Counted from the stretch's first letter, positions 36,716 through 44,848 are shown. The stretch: DNA of 64,000 bases from Bacillota bacterium (GCA_023390555.1 JAEWCQ010000022.1:54076-118075); one strand, 5' to 3'. Notes: generated from the sequence alone by a model not told the origin. Numbers and translations are program-made.

Positions 36716-36749
36716 AAAAAAACCTCCATACCACAAAATGGTATGAAGG
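36716..36749 (-). terminator. Riboswitch-controlled terminator that also contains the cbiP ribosome binding site
   Basis: On the minus strand an 11-bp stem (CCTTCATACCA / TGGTATGGAGG, one G-T pair) with a five-base loop is followed by TTTTTTT and then at once by the cbiP ATG. The 3' arm holds GGAGG, the only good ribosome binding site. Formation of the hairpin would stop transcription and hide the site. It is about 90 bases after the cobalamin riboswitch core. Confidence 0.85.
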
Positions 36750-36834
36750 TACTATCCGGCAATTTTCTATCCGCATAAAAGGGCAAAAAAATACTGTCTG
36801 ATTCCATCACAAACCAATTACTCGTGGCTGTTCT

Positions 36835-37020
36835 ATACTTGCATCCGAGGCAGGTCTCCTGGCTGAAAGATCATCGTTATCGGCAGCCTTCCCAATTTCT
36901 CAGTGGCTCTTTGCCGTAACTCCCTTATCACAGTGACGAGTTCGTACAGGATTTGCACCTGTTTCCCTTTTCATCCGAACCAAACGATCGAAACCGTTTC
37001 TTCAGACACCTTGGATAGAT
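36835..37020 (-). ncRNA. Cobalamin riboswitch
   Basis: The B12 box AGCCAGGAGACCTGCC is present on the minus strand (36849-36864). Upstream are other conserved parts: GGTGCAAATCCTGTACGAAC, a CACTGTGA segment, GCCACTG and GGGAAGGC. Their order fits the cobalamin riboswitch family. It lies in the leader of a complete cobalamin operon, so binding of adenosylcobalamin should reduce expression through the hairpin at 36716-36749. Confidence 0.96.
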
Positions 37021-37036
37021 TCAATTTTCTAAGCAG

Positions 37037-37065
37037 ATTATACAATAGATTTTATCATATGACCA
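37037..37065 (-). promoter_or_regulatory. Promoter of the cobalamin operon
   Basis: TGGTCA (37060-37065) and TATAAT (37037-37042) are separated by 17 bases on the minus strand. Transcription would start near 37030, about 10 bases before the riboswitch. The promoter lies directly after the stop of the 151-residue gene of the accessory cassette. Confidence 0.75.
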
Positions 37066-37079
37066 GCCTTTTTCTTATT

Positions 37080-37535
37080 TTACCTTTCAAAACTGTTTTC
37101 ATAGATATCCATGAAACCGGAAACAAATGCAGCCTGAGCTTTCTCTTCTTCTGTTCCGGTCGATACCTGGCATCCATATTCTCCATAAGACGCATAATTC
37201 ATTTGAGACAATGGAAGCAAATTAAATTCCCATTGAATCAGATTTATTCCGTCTTTATATTCTGATTTTAATTTGTGAAGTGCCTCAGCAGGATACTTAA
37301 ATACGGCATATCCGTATTTGTTTGCACCAATCTCAAATTCCCTTCCTCTATCAGTAAAATAGGACGTATCAACATCTCCCTTTATTTTTCCTGTTCCAGG
37401 AACGTACTCCTGTGTATAGCCCAAATCCCGATTTCGGTAAACATCTCTGTAAACAAGAAATATTACGACGATAACTATAATAGAAATAAGTTCGACTGCT
37501 GTTCTTTTCCTGTTCCGAAGCATTTTACTCTCCAT
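37080..37535 (-). CDS. Small membrane-anchored protein of the effector cassette (possible immunity)
   Basis: I do not recognise this 151-residue family. A basic N-terminus is followed by one membrane helix (about 15-31, VELISIIVIVVIFLVY), then a soluble domain of about 115 residues, presumably outside the membrane. A second Met at 37523 has a better placed GGAG and may be the true start. It is the last gene of the cassette, 10 bases after the 70-residue gene, and its sequence is AT-rich. A role as immunity or accessory protein is inferred only from position. Confidence 0.6.
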   Translation of the reverse strand: MESKMLRNRKRTAVELISIIVIVVIFLVYRDVYRNRDLGYTQEYVPGTGKIKGDVDTSYFTDRGREFEIGANKYGYAVFKYPAEALHKLKSEYKDGINLIQWEFNLLPLSQMNYASYGEYGCQVSTGTEEEKAQAAFVSGFMDIYENSFER

Positions 37536-37545
37536 CCTGACCTGT

Positions 37546-37758
37546 TTATTTCTTATTATTTTCTCTTCGCATCTTAATGATTTCCTCCGCTTCTTCGCTG
37601 GTTATTTCATCAAAATCCGTATCGCCACCAATAAATTTTCTCAATAATTTTCTATCTTCCACCCAATTCCCGGTTTCATCTAAATATTCTACAATACTGC
37701 CGGTTCTTCTCATGGCACCATTACCAATATCAAACTTGTAATACCTCGTTTTACTCAT
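37546..37758 (-). CDS. Small acidic protein next to the toxin-like gene (possible immunity)
   Basis: The 70-residue protein starts MSKTRYYKFDIGNGAMRRTG and ends with an acidic helix (EITSEEAEEIIKMRRE). AAAAGGAG lies 10 bases before the ATG. It is only four bases after the toxin-like gene, the usual place of an immunity or antitoxin gene. I do not recognise the family; function is inferred from position. Confidence 0.6.
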   Translation of the reverse strand: MSKTRYYKFDIGNGAMRRTGSIVEYLDETGNWVEDRKLLRKFIGGDTDFDEITSEEAEEIIKMRRENNKK

Positions 37759-37762
37759 TTTA

Positions 37763-38839
37763 CTAATCTCCTTTTATACTGATAATTTCCTCAGCTCGTG
37801 ACGGAACATTGACTTTTGATTGATTTTCAATCATTGCATCATTAGCATTAATTATTTCATCTATGGTTGCTGTTTCACTTCTTGCAATCTCATAATAGCT
37901 ATGATTTAGCACTTCTTTTGTATAATAAGATGCTTCTGTATGAAATTGTAGTCCTATTTTTATGCCACCCGGAGTCACCACGCTTACATTTATTCCTTGG
38001 TATATTTCATCTCCCCAAAAGTTTTTCACTTTACTTATTGAATATCCATCATTTTGCAGCTGCCTTAATGACTTTGATACAATATCCGAATAATTTGTTT
38101 CATCTATTACTAAAGTATACCTTAAGCTGTCCCCTATACTTGTAGCCGCTTCTTCAAGCGTAACCCCCTTTACATGCGCATCTGAGAGAATCTTTCTGGA
38201 TAAACTCTCACCGCTCTTTAATCTGTAATCAAGACCTTCTAAATGCGCCCCCTCTTTTTCTAAGGATTTCATAATTTTCGTTACATCTGGTTCTACTTCT
38301 TTAACCTTATTTAAAATCCCCGAAGATAGATCATCTGCCCTATCTATTTCGGATACGATCCCTTTTCCTGAACCTTCAACAGCACTTTCCGCTGCATTCA
38401 CTGTCTGCTTGCTCCCATTTTTTAACAGACTTGGCAACTTTCCGAGTCCCTGTGAAGCCTTTCCGGCCAATACCACACTGCCGGCAGATACCACAGCTCC
38501 GGTCGTAAAACTCAATGCAATCCCAGCTGCGCTGACCTTTCCTCCATCATAGGTAGTCTCCGCCGTATACATCCCGGCATTCACGATTCCCTCAGCCGCG
38601 GACATGCCGAGCAGCCCTGCACCGGTTGCGCTCGCAACACCGGCTACAGCTCCTGATACCGCTCCGCCAATGCTCCCCCAGAAGAAACCGTCTGCCGCTC
38701 CCTCCTCAAAGGTTCCTCCGCTCTTGACGCTTGTATATCCTCCAATGAGTCCTCCGACTATGGCTCCAGTCGCTGCTCCGATGGCTGCTCCGACCACAAC
38801 TGCGGTCAGAATGGCAGGTGTTGCCACCGTCAGGACCAC
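37763..38839 (-). CDS. Toxin-like protein: glycine-zipper N-terminus and RelA/SpoT-synthetase-like C-terminus
   Basis: Residues 1-130 of 358 are rich in Gly and Ala and hydrophobic, like the membrane-inserting regions of secreted effectors. The C-terminus (about 195-320) follows the order of motifs in (p)ppGpp synthetases: R206-x-K208...S212...K216 (RLKSGESLSRK), D237-x-x-R240, Y280 in YQGINVSVVTPGG, QFHT at 298-301 and H313 with Y316. In RelA the segment before QxxT holds a catalytic Glu; here that position is G296. The start is a GTG that overlaps the upstream gene by 10 bases. Family assignment is by motif reading only. Confidence 0.65.
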   Translation of the reverse strand: MVLTVATPAILTAVVVGAAIGAATGAIVGGLIGGYTSVKSGGTFEEGAADGFFWGSIGGAVSGAVAGVASATGAGLLGMSAAEGIVNAGMYTAETTYDGGKVSAAGIALSFTTGAVVSAGSVVLAGKASQGLGKLPSLLKNGSKQTVNAAESAVEGSGKGIVSEIDRADDLSSGILNKVKEVEPDVTKIMKSLEKEGAHLEGLDYRLKSGESLSRKILSDAHVKGVTLEEAATSIGDSLRYTLVIDETNYSDIVSKSLRQLQNDGYSISKVKNFWGDEIYQGINVSVVTPGGIKIGLQFHTEASYYTKEVLNHSYYEIARSETATIDEIINANDAMIENQSKVNVPSRAEEIISIKGD

Positions 38840-39162
38840 GGGACATCGTCTCCTTCGCTCTCTTTGGCATTGGCATAACTACTCAGCCCGCACTTCACAA
38901 TCCCTTCCTCACAGGTTTCATACACGCTGCAGATCTGCTGCAAGGCGTCTCCATAGCTGCCAATACTGCCTGCAATCCGCTCCAATTCCTCCCGGATGCT
39001 CTGTATCTGATGCTGCAGCTCGCCGCCGCCCGAGATCTGACTTTTTACATACTGCTCAATGCTCTCCAGACTCTGTATCTTGCGCCGGATGTCCTGTGGG
39101 GTACCGGAAAGCTCCGCAGGAACCTTCTTCAGCTGCGGCAGATTGATATACAGTTCGCTCAT
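38830..39162 (-). CDS. Small helical WXG/LXG-like protein with YxxxE export motif
   Basis: The 110-residue protein is mainly alpha-helical: two long helices (about 20-60 and 62-92) and the sequence Y81-E-T-C-E85, which fits the YxxxD/E export signal of type VII (ESX-like) substrates. It is located directly before the toxin-like gene and directly after a DUF4176 gene, as are the small partner proteins of LXG effectors. It probably acts as a targeting partner. It starts four bases before the end of the DUF4176 gene. Confidence 0.65.
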   Translation of the reverse strand: MSELYINLPQLKKVPAELSGTPQDIRRKIQSLESIEQYVKSQISGGGELQHQIQSIREELERIAGSIGSYGDALQQICSVYETCEEGIVKCGLSSYANAKESEGDDVPWS

Positions 39163-39428
39163 ACGTCTGCCTCTCCCAAGTACTCCCCGGCATAAGCCAG
39201 TTCTTCTGCATCCTGAAAGCCGATAAAAAAGACCTTTTCAATCTGGTCGTGGTTGAACAGATACGCGTGATTTCCGCTGATATTTCCCTCCGGATACAGG
39301 CAGGCTGCATAGTCCCATTCCTTCTTGGTGCCGCTGTCAACCTGTTTCCTTCCATAGATCATGATCCGTTGCTGACCGCCCTTTAACAGAACTACCGTCC
39401 CGATCGGCAGATATTTTTCAACACTCAT
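39159..39428 (-). CDS. DUF4176 domain protein
   Basis: The 89-residue protein begins MSVEKYLPIGTVVLLKGGQQ and contains RIMIYGRKQ and the segment WDYAACLYPEGN, which match DUF4176. Members of this family are encoded with type VII secretion effectors of the LXG class, where some act as chaperones. The ATG at 39428 follows GGAGGAGTAAG. It is the first gene of the cassette. Confidence 0.8.
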   Translation of the reverse strand: MSVEKYLPIGTVVLLKGGQQRIMIYGRKQVDSGTKKEWDYAACLYPEGNISGNHAYLFNHDQIEKVFFIGFQDAEELAYAGEYLGEADV

Positions 39429-39466
39429 CTTACTCCTCCATTTCCTTCTGCTACTTGAATGCAATT

Positions 39467-39475
39467 ATTATAGCA
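39467..39475 (-). promoter_or_regulatory. Extended -10 promoter of the effector cassette
   Basis: TGCTATAAT on the minus strand lies about 40 bases before the DUF4176 ATG. A -35 like TTGACA is lacking, which is common for extended -10 promoters. The rest of the gap (39476-39816) is AT-rich and holds no gene; a small GCCCT/AGGGC hairpin at 39728-39742 may end the next operon. Confidence 0.5.
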
Positions 39476-39816
39476 TACTTTTTCCAATTTTCTGGTTTTT
39501 CCGACAGACGGCACGGGAGACGGGATGAATAACCAGTTTTAAACCATTTTTAGATAAAATAATAATATTCGTGATCAAGTCCATTGCAGCAAGTATATTC
39601 CCACTGTCCAAGAAGCCTTCTGTGCATACTCGGACAGATTTAACCATTCATATCAATAAACAAATAATGATAGCCATAAAATTAGCATATACACAATTTC
39701 CTATATGTACATGCTCTCCCCTGATCTGCCCTTAATTAGGGCTCCATATTTTACTCTTTTGTATATTTTTGTAAATAATTCTCTTATGTATATAATCACT
39801 GCATTCCTGCTGGTAT

Positions 39817-40668
39817 CTAATTCTTTATTTCTCTTCGGATTTTTTCTGCAATTTCCCGGTATTCTTCGTCTGACAAAATGCAGTCCGGTTTATCCGGCGG
39901 AAATATTTCACCATACCAGTCAGACTGCTTATATTTTGGAACCACATGCATATGCAGTCTCTCTTCCACATCGCAATATTCTGCATAGTGAAACGCATCC
40001 GGTGAAAATACATTTTTGATCGCTTTCGCGAGTCTTGCCAGATCGGAAAAAAATATATTTCGTTCCAATGCCGTTAGTTTTGCGATGTCCTTGGCCTTAT
40101 CCCGAAAAATAAGAATACTCCTTCCTCTGTCATGTTGATTCCGAATTAAATATGCCGTTGACAAATCCAGATCACAGATCTTTAAACCATATTTTTCTTC
40201 GAATTCATCTTTTTTTAATTCCAAAGACTCTACTTCGGTGCGCATCTTATTCTGTAATCCAATGATATAGGTGGCCATTTTTTTATCATCATCCAGGATA
40301 TGAAAAAAGACAATGTCCTGCAGCATAGAACGTAATTTTTTCAATTCTTCCAGCGGTTCCGCCTTTAAACGGGAAATATTGATTGCTGCTATCTGTTGTA
40401 TAAGCTTCCTGTGGGATTCCTTATGTCTTTCCATATCGGGATATGCATAATCCAGCATCATACCTTCTTCTTCGTAAAAATGATACGTGATATATTCCTT
40501 TAATGTAGAGACGATATCCAGGAGCTGTTTATCGCTCACTCCGATACATTTCATCTGTATTAACTGCTCACAGTCCCTTCCGATTCGAAAGAACTGCTGA
40601 TGATGCATGTCTAAGATTTCTATCTTTGTTTCAAATTGCGGTGCCCAATTAAAGAGAAAATCAAACAT
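39817..40668 (-). CDS. Bacteriohemerythrin-HIT fusion protein
   Basis: The N-terminal half (1-140 of 283) is a hemerythrin with all seven di-iron ligands in order: H23, H63, E67, H82, H86, H123, D127 (HFYEE, HKESH, HILDD). The C-terminal half (about 160-283) is a HIT-type nucleotide hydrolase or transferase: HDRGRSILIF, PDAFHYAEY, then RLHMHVVPKY, in which H239 and H241 fill the last two His positions of HxHxHxx and Arg replaces the first. The fusion suggests O2-, NO- or iron-linked control of a nucleotide reaction. It has its own strand neighbour HydABC but is separated by a terminator. Confidence 0.85.
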   Translation of the reverse strand: MFDFLFNWAPQFETKIEILDMHHQQFFRIGRDCEQLIQMKCIGVSDKQLLDIVSTLKEYITYHFYEEEGMMLDYAYPDMERHKESHRKLIQQIAAINISRLKAEPLEELKKLRSMLQDIVFFHILDDDKKMATYIIGLQNKMRTEVESLELKKDEFEEKYGLKICDLDLSTAYLIRNQHDRGRSILIFRDKAKDIAKLTALERNIFFSDLARLAKAIKNVFSPDAFHYAEYCDVEERLHMHVVPKYKQSDWYGEIFPPDKPDCILSDEEYREIAEKIRREIKN

Positions 40669-40745
40669 GGAATATCCCCCTCTGAAAATGGCATATTTTT
40701 ATTTTATGCTTTTATTTTACCACAAAATTTCGAAAAACGCTATTC

Positions 40746-40779
40746 AAAAAAGCAGCTCTGTCGAAACTGACAGAGCTGC
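40746..40779 (-). terminator. Intrinsic terminator after hydA
   Basis: An 11-bp perfect stem (GCAGCTCTGTC / GACAGAGCTGC, 40752-40779) with loop GAAACT is followed by TTTTTT on the minus strand. It ends the hydCBA transcript 17 bases after the hydA stop. Confidence 0.92.
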
Positions 40780-40795
40780 CCACCGCTGCAATTTT

Positions 40796-42487
40796 TTATT
40801 TCGTCAGATTTCTGTGAAACAATCTGTGTTCCTTACCCTTCAGAAATTCTTCATACATCTGACGCAGTACAGGATTCTCATCCGGGTAGCGAATATTGGC
40901 AGCAGCATCTGCCTTATAAAGACCCTCTGCCCGACTCCGTTTCGTTCGGGGTCCTGCAAAGGTCGGCTGCCCGCCTCCCATAACGCAACCTCTGCGGCAT
41001 GCCATCACTTCCACGAAATCGTACGACACTTCTCCCGCCTTGATGCGATCCAGCAATTTCCCGGTGCTTGCAAGACCATGCACCACCGCGATCTTTATTT
41101 CTCTGCCATCCAAAGTAACGGTCGCTTCTTTTAGGGATTCTTCTCCGCGCACACCGATGTAACTGATATCCTTCAGATTCTGAATATTCTTATCTTTTGC
41201 AAGTCTCCGCAGCACTGCTTCGGTGACGCCTCCGGTATTTCCGAACAGAACTCCGCCGCCGGATGCAATCGCAAACGGCATATCCGGAGATTCCTCTTCC
41301 AACTGGTCAAACTGAATCCCGACCTGACGAATCATTCGGATGACTTCCTGTGTCGTAATGACATAATCCGTATCCTGACTTCCGTCGGTGAAATTATCCG
41401 GTCTCAAGATCTCACCTTTTTTCGCGGTACATGGCATAATGGAAACGACCATGGTCTTCTTGCCCTCCGCCTGATCCCGTTCCTTAAAATATTCTTTGAT
41501 CAGAGGCGAGAACATCCCCTGCGGAGAACGGCAGGTTGAAATATTTTCCGCAAATTCCGGATATTTTGTTTCACAGTATTTCACCCACCCCGGACAGCAG
41601 GAGGTAAATAACGGCAGCTTTTCATTCTTTCCCAGACGCTCCGCCAATTCTTTTGATTCTTCCATTACTGTGATATCCGCAGCAAAACTGGTATCATAGA
41701 TTTCATCAAATCCCATCATTCGCAGAGCCGATACCAGCTTGCCCAGACTGTTTTCACCTTTCGGAATGAGAAAACTGTCACCGACTGCCACACGCACCGC
41801 CGGCGCGATCTGTGCAACCACACGAATATTTGGATCATCTATTGCATTCCAGATCTGTGTCACATTCGTTCGAATGGATATCGCTGCTGTCGGACAGACG
41901 GCCACACATTGTCCGCAGCCCACACAATCTGTTTCTGCAAGCGGCTTCTGGAAAGCCGGCATAACCTGTGTCTTGGAACCGCGATAAGCAAAATTAATCG
42001 CTCCGACTCCCTGAATCTCATCGCAGGTACGTACACAGTCTCCGCACAGAATACATTTGTTCGGATCCATTACAATGGACGGAGAACTCATGTCTAATGG
42101 AACCTGTTTTTTATTGTTCAAAAAACGAACGGCATGCACCCCGACACGAAATGCAAGTTCCTGCAGGGAACAGCTGCCGTTTTTCTGACAGGTCGTACAG
42201 TCTCTGCAGTGCGAAGATAACAGAAGTTCAATAATCAGCTTACGATATGCCTGAATCCTTTTTGTATTTGTATTGATCACCATTCCTGGCCTCGGCTGTT
42301 CCGAGCAGGATGCAAAAATTCTTCCGCGATCATCTTCTACGATACACATTCTGCATGCTCCGTATATGGAAAGCTCTGAATGATAACAAAAAGTAGGCAA
42401 ATCTATGCCGGCTTTACGAATTAAAGAAAGAATATTCTTTTCTCCTTCAATAGGTACGCTCTTGGCATCTATTGTAATATATTCCAT
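40796..42487 (-). CDS. hydA: [FeFe] hydrogenase catalytic subunit HydA (group A3, bifurcating type)
   Basis: The 563-residue protein has an N-terminal 2Fe-2S domain (CYHSELSIYGACRMC), a His-ligated cluster region (HCRDCTTC), two 4Fe-4S motifs (CILCGDCVRTC, CVGCGQCVAVCP) and the H-cluster domain: TSCCPGW, MPCTAKKGE and MACRRGCVMGGGQP. It reduces protons with electrons from NADH and reduced ferredoxin together with HydB and HydC. The ATG at 42487 follows AGGAGGG at eight bases; a longer in-frame extension is unlikely. Confidence 0.94.
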   Translation of the reverse strand: MEYITIDAKSVPIEGEKNILSLIRKAGIDLPTFCYHSELSIYGACRMCIVEDDRGRIFASCSEQPRPGMVINTNTKRIQAYRKLIIELLLSSHCRDCTTCQKNGSCSLQELAFRVGVHAVRFLNNKKQVPLDMSSPSIVMDPNKCILCGDCVRTCDEIQGVGAINFAYRGSKTQVMPAFQKPLAETDCVGCGQCVAVCPTAAISIRTNVTQIWNAIDDPNIRVVAQIAPAVRVAVGDSFLIPKGENSLGKLVSALRMMGFDEIYDTSFAADITVMEESKELAERLGKNEKLPLFTSCCPGWVKYCETKYPEFAENISTCRSPQGMFSPLIKEYFKERDQAEGKKTMVVSIMPCTAKKGEILRPDNFTDGSQDTDYVITTQEVIRMIRQVGIQFDQLEEESPDMPFAIASGGGVLFGNTGGVTEAVLRRLAKDKNIQNLKDISYIGVRGEESLKEATVTLDGREIKIAVVHGLASTGKLLDRIKAGEVSYDFVEVMACRRGCVMGGGQPTFAGPRTKRSRAEGLYKADAAANIRYPDENPVLRQMYEEFLKGKEHRLFHRNLTK

Positions 42488-42500
42488 GATTCTTTCCCTC

Positions 42501-44372
42501 CTATTTCTCGATGTAAACAGCATGGAATGGACAGTTTTCCATACATGCTCCGCACTTGATACACAGTTCACTGTCAATGAGGAAAGGTTCCTTTATTTTC
42601 CCGCTGATTGCATTTACCGGACAGTTACGTGCACATTTGGAACAGCCTTTGCAGGCATTTGGATCAATGAGATATCTGCGCATTGCCTGACAGGTTCCCG
42701 TCTTGCATTTTCTATCCACAACATGCTCAATATATTCCTCACGGAAATTTTTCAAGGTACTTAAGACCGGTAATGCAGCACTTTTTCCAAGACCGCAAAG
42801 TGCCGTATCTGTAATCGTCCTTCCAAGCTCTTCGAGCATGTCCAGGTCTTCCAGCGTTCCGTTTCCATCTATGATTCGTTCCAGTATTTCCAGCATACGT
42901 TTCGTCCCCTCGCGGCAAGGCACGCATTTTCCGCAGCTCTCATTCTGGGTGAAATTCATAAAGAAACGGGCCACTTCCACCATGCAGGTATCCGCATCCA
43001 TGACAACCAGTCCGCCGGAGCCGATCATGGCTCCCAGTTTCTTTAAGGAATCGAAGTCCAACATCACGTCGAGATTGCTCGTCACCAGACATCCGCCGGA
43101 AGGACCTCCGATCTGCACCGCCTTAAACTCCGCATCATTCTTGATACCGCCTCCGATATCATATACGATCTCCCGCAGTGTAGTCCCCATCGGTACTTCA
43201 ATCAGACCGGTGTTCTTCACACTGCCGGTGATTGCAAAGGCCTTTGTTCCAGGGCTTCCCTCTGTTCCGATCTTTTGATACCATTCTACCCCGTTTTTGA
43301 TAATCATCGAAACATTCGCATAGGTCTCGACATTATTCAGCACGGTCGGCTTTCCAAACAGCCCCTGCTCTACCGTTCTCGGCGGTTTGGTACGAGGCAT
43401 GCCTCGGTCTCCTTCAATGGAAGCTGTCAGCGCACTTCCTTCTCCGCATACAAAAGCACCTGCACCGCGATTGATATGTATCCGAAAGCTATAGCCGGAG
43501 CCCAGGATGTTATCGCCCAAAAGGCCGTACTCCTCAGCCTGCCGGATTGCGATTTTCAGCCGCTTGATTGCCAACGGATATTCGGCCCGGACGTAGATGT
43601 AACCTTCCCCTGCCCCTACGGCATAACCGGCAATGATCATTCCTTCCAGCATTTTGTGGGGATCGCCTTCCATGACACTTCGGTCCATAAATGCACCCGG
43701 ATCGCCCTCGTCTCCGTTACAGACGACGTATTTTACCTTTTCCGCCTGTCTTGCGACCTGTTTCCATTTATAACCGGTCTGGAATCCACCGCCCCCGCGG
43801 CCGCGCAAATTAGACTCAAGTACCTGGTTTACGACCTCTTCCGGCGTCATTTCAAACAGTACCTTTTCCAATGCTTCGTATCCGCCGACGGCAATATACT
43901 CCTCCATCTTTTCCGCATCGATATGTCCGCAGTTTTTCAATACGAGACGTGTCTGCTTTGCATAAAAAGGAATTTTTTCCTGCTGCGGATACAGATTGTC
44001 ATCCTGTCGGTACATCAAACGTTCTACCGGTTCTCCTTTTAAAATCGTGGTCTGGAATATTTCTTCGCAATCTTCTTCCTGCACCTTAATATAGAGATAA
44101 TTCCATGGCTCGATACGAACCAGAGGTCCCATCTCACAGAATCCATGACATCCGCTCTGATGGACGCCGATATGAGCAGCCTCCGGCCCAAACTCCAGGC
44201 GGACACCTTCTACTCCTTCTGACAATTCCGTCAATTTCCGGTAAATCTTCTCGGAACCACCGGCCAGACATCCTGTTCCCGCACAGATCAGAATACGGCA
44301 GTCTTCTGTCTTAAGCTTCTGACAGACCTGTGTCCGAAGCACCTCCAAATCCTGTCTCATTTCCAGTCTCAT
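42501..44372 (-). CDS. hydB: Bifurcating hydrogenase flavin subunit HydB (NuoF-like)
   Basis: The 623-residue protein has a thioredoxin-like 2Fe-2S domain (CAGTGCLAGG, GCHGFC), the NuoF FMN/NAD module (GRGGGGFQTGYKW, GDEGDPGAFMDR), an SLBB region, a NuoF-type 4Fe-4S site (ESCGKCVPCREG) and two C-terminal ferredoxin motifs (CKGCSKCARNCP, CIKCGACMENCP). It oxidises or reduces NAD(H) and probably holds the bifurcation site. It overlaps hydC by four bases and is 13 bases from hydA. Confidence 0.94.
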   Translation of the reverse strand: MRLEMRQDLEVLRTQVCQKLKTEDCRILICAGTGCLAGGSEKIYRKLTELSEGVEGVRLEFGPEAAHIGVHQSGCHGFCEMGPLVRIEPWNYLYIKVQEEDCEEIFQTTILKGEPVERLMYRQDDNLYPQQEKIPFYAKQTRLVLKNCGHIDAEKMEEYIAVGGYEALEKVLFEMTPEEVVNQVLESNLRGRGGGGFQTGYKWKQVARQAEKVKYVVCNGDEGDPGAFMDRSVMEGDPHKMLEGMIIAGYAVGAGEGYIYVRAEYPLAIKRLKIAIRQAEEYGLLGDNILGSGYSFRIHINRGAGAFVCGEGSALTASIEGDRGMPRTKPPRTVEQGLFGKPTVLNNVETYANVSMIIKNGVEWYQKIGTEGSPGTKAFAITGSVKNTGLIEVPMGTTLREIVYDIGGGIKNDAEFKAVQIGGPSGGCLVTSNLDVMLDFDSLKKLGAMIGSGGLVVMDADTCMVEVARFFMNFTQNESCGKCVPCREGTKRMLEILERIIDGNGTLEDLDMLEELGRTITDTALCGLGKSAALPVLSTLKNFREEYIEHVVDRKCKTGTCQAMRRYLIDPNACKGCSKCARNCPVNAISGKIKEPFLIDSELCIKCGACMENCPFHAVYIEK

Positions 44373-44848
44373 AGCTGTCCCCCCTTCAGTTCTTCGATCA
44401 GTTCCCTTACCTTCTGCGTTGTCATGGCCGGATGTACCTCATCATTTACAGTGAGTACCGGTGCCAGACCACAGGCTCCCAGACAGGAAACCGTCTCCAG
44501 GGTAAACAGCATATCGTCCGTTGTGTGTTTCTCCTTGGACAACCCGAGTTCCTTATACAGTTCTTCTAATATGGATGAGGATTTTCTCACATGACAGGCT
44601 GTCCCATCACAGACGCGGATGACATATCTGCCCTTTGCCTCAAAAGAAAAATTCTCATAAAATGTAGCTACACTATAGGCTTTTGATTCATTGATCCCCA
44701 ATTCTTTTGCAACGTAACTTAACAATTCCGAAGGTAAATAACGATAAAACGCCTGAATATCCTGTATTACAGGTATCAGGTCTTTCGGAGTCCTGCCATG
44801 CTCTGCAATAATCTCATCAGCCTTATCATAATATGATTGTTCTAACAT
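44369..44848 (-). CDS. hydC: Bifurcating hydrogenase subunit HydC (NuoE-like)
   Basis: The 159-residue protein is a thioredoxin-like 2Fe-2S protein of the NuoE family. Cluster ligands are in CDGTACHV and CLGACGLAP, about 35 residues apart. The ATG at 44848 (MLEQSYYDKAD) is chosen because the residues before it in the longer frame do not match the family; a GGGAAG lies upstream. It is the first gene of the hydCBA operon. Confidence 0.92.
   Translation of the reverse strand: MLEQSYYDKADEIIAEHGRTPKDLIPVIQDIQAFYRYLPSELLSYVAKELGINESKAYSVATFYENFSFEAKGRYVIRVCDGTACHVRKSSSILEELYKELGLSKEKHTTDDMLFTLETVSCLGACGLAPVLTVNDEVHPAMTTQKVRELIEELKGGQL

Noticed and set aside
37021..37079. Terminator between the effector cassette and the cobalamin operon
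   Set aside because: No hairpin with a T-run was found; only the cobalamin operon promoter is visible.
39705..40019. 104-residue hydrophobic plus-strand frame
   Set aside because: Mostly antisense to the hemerythrin-HIT gene and AT-rich; no start signal.
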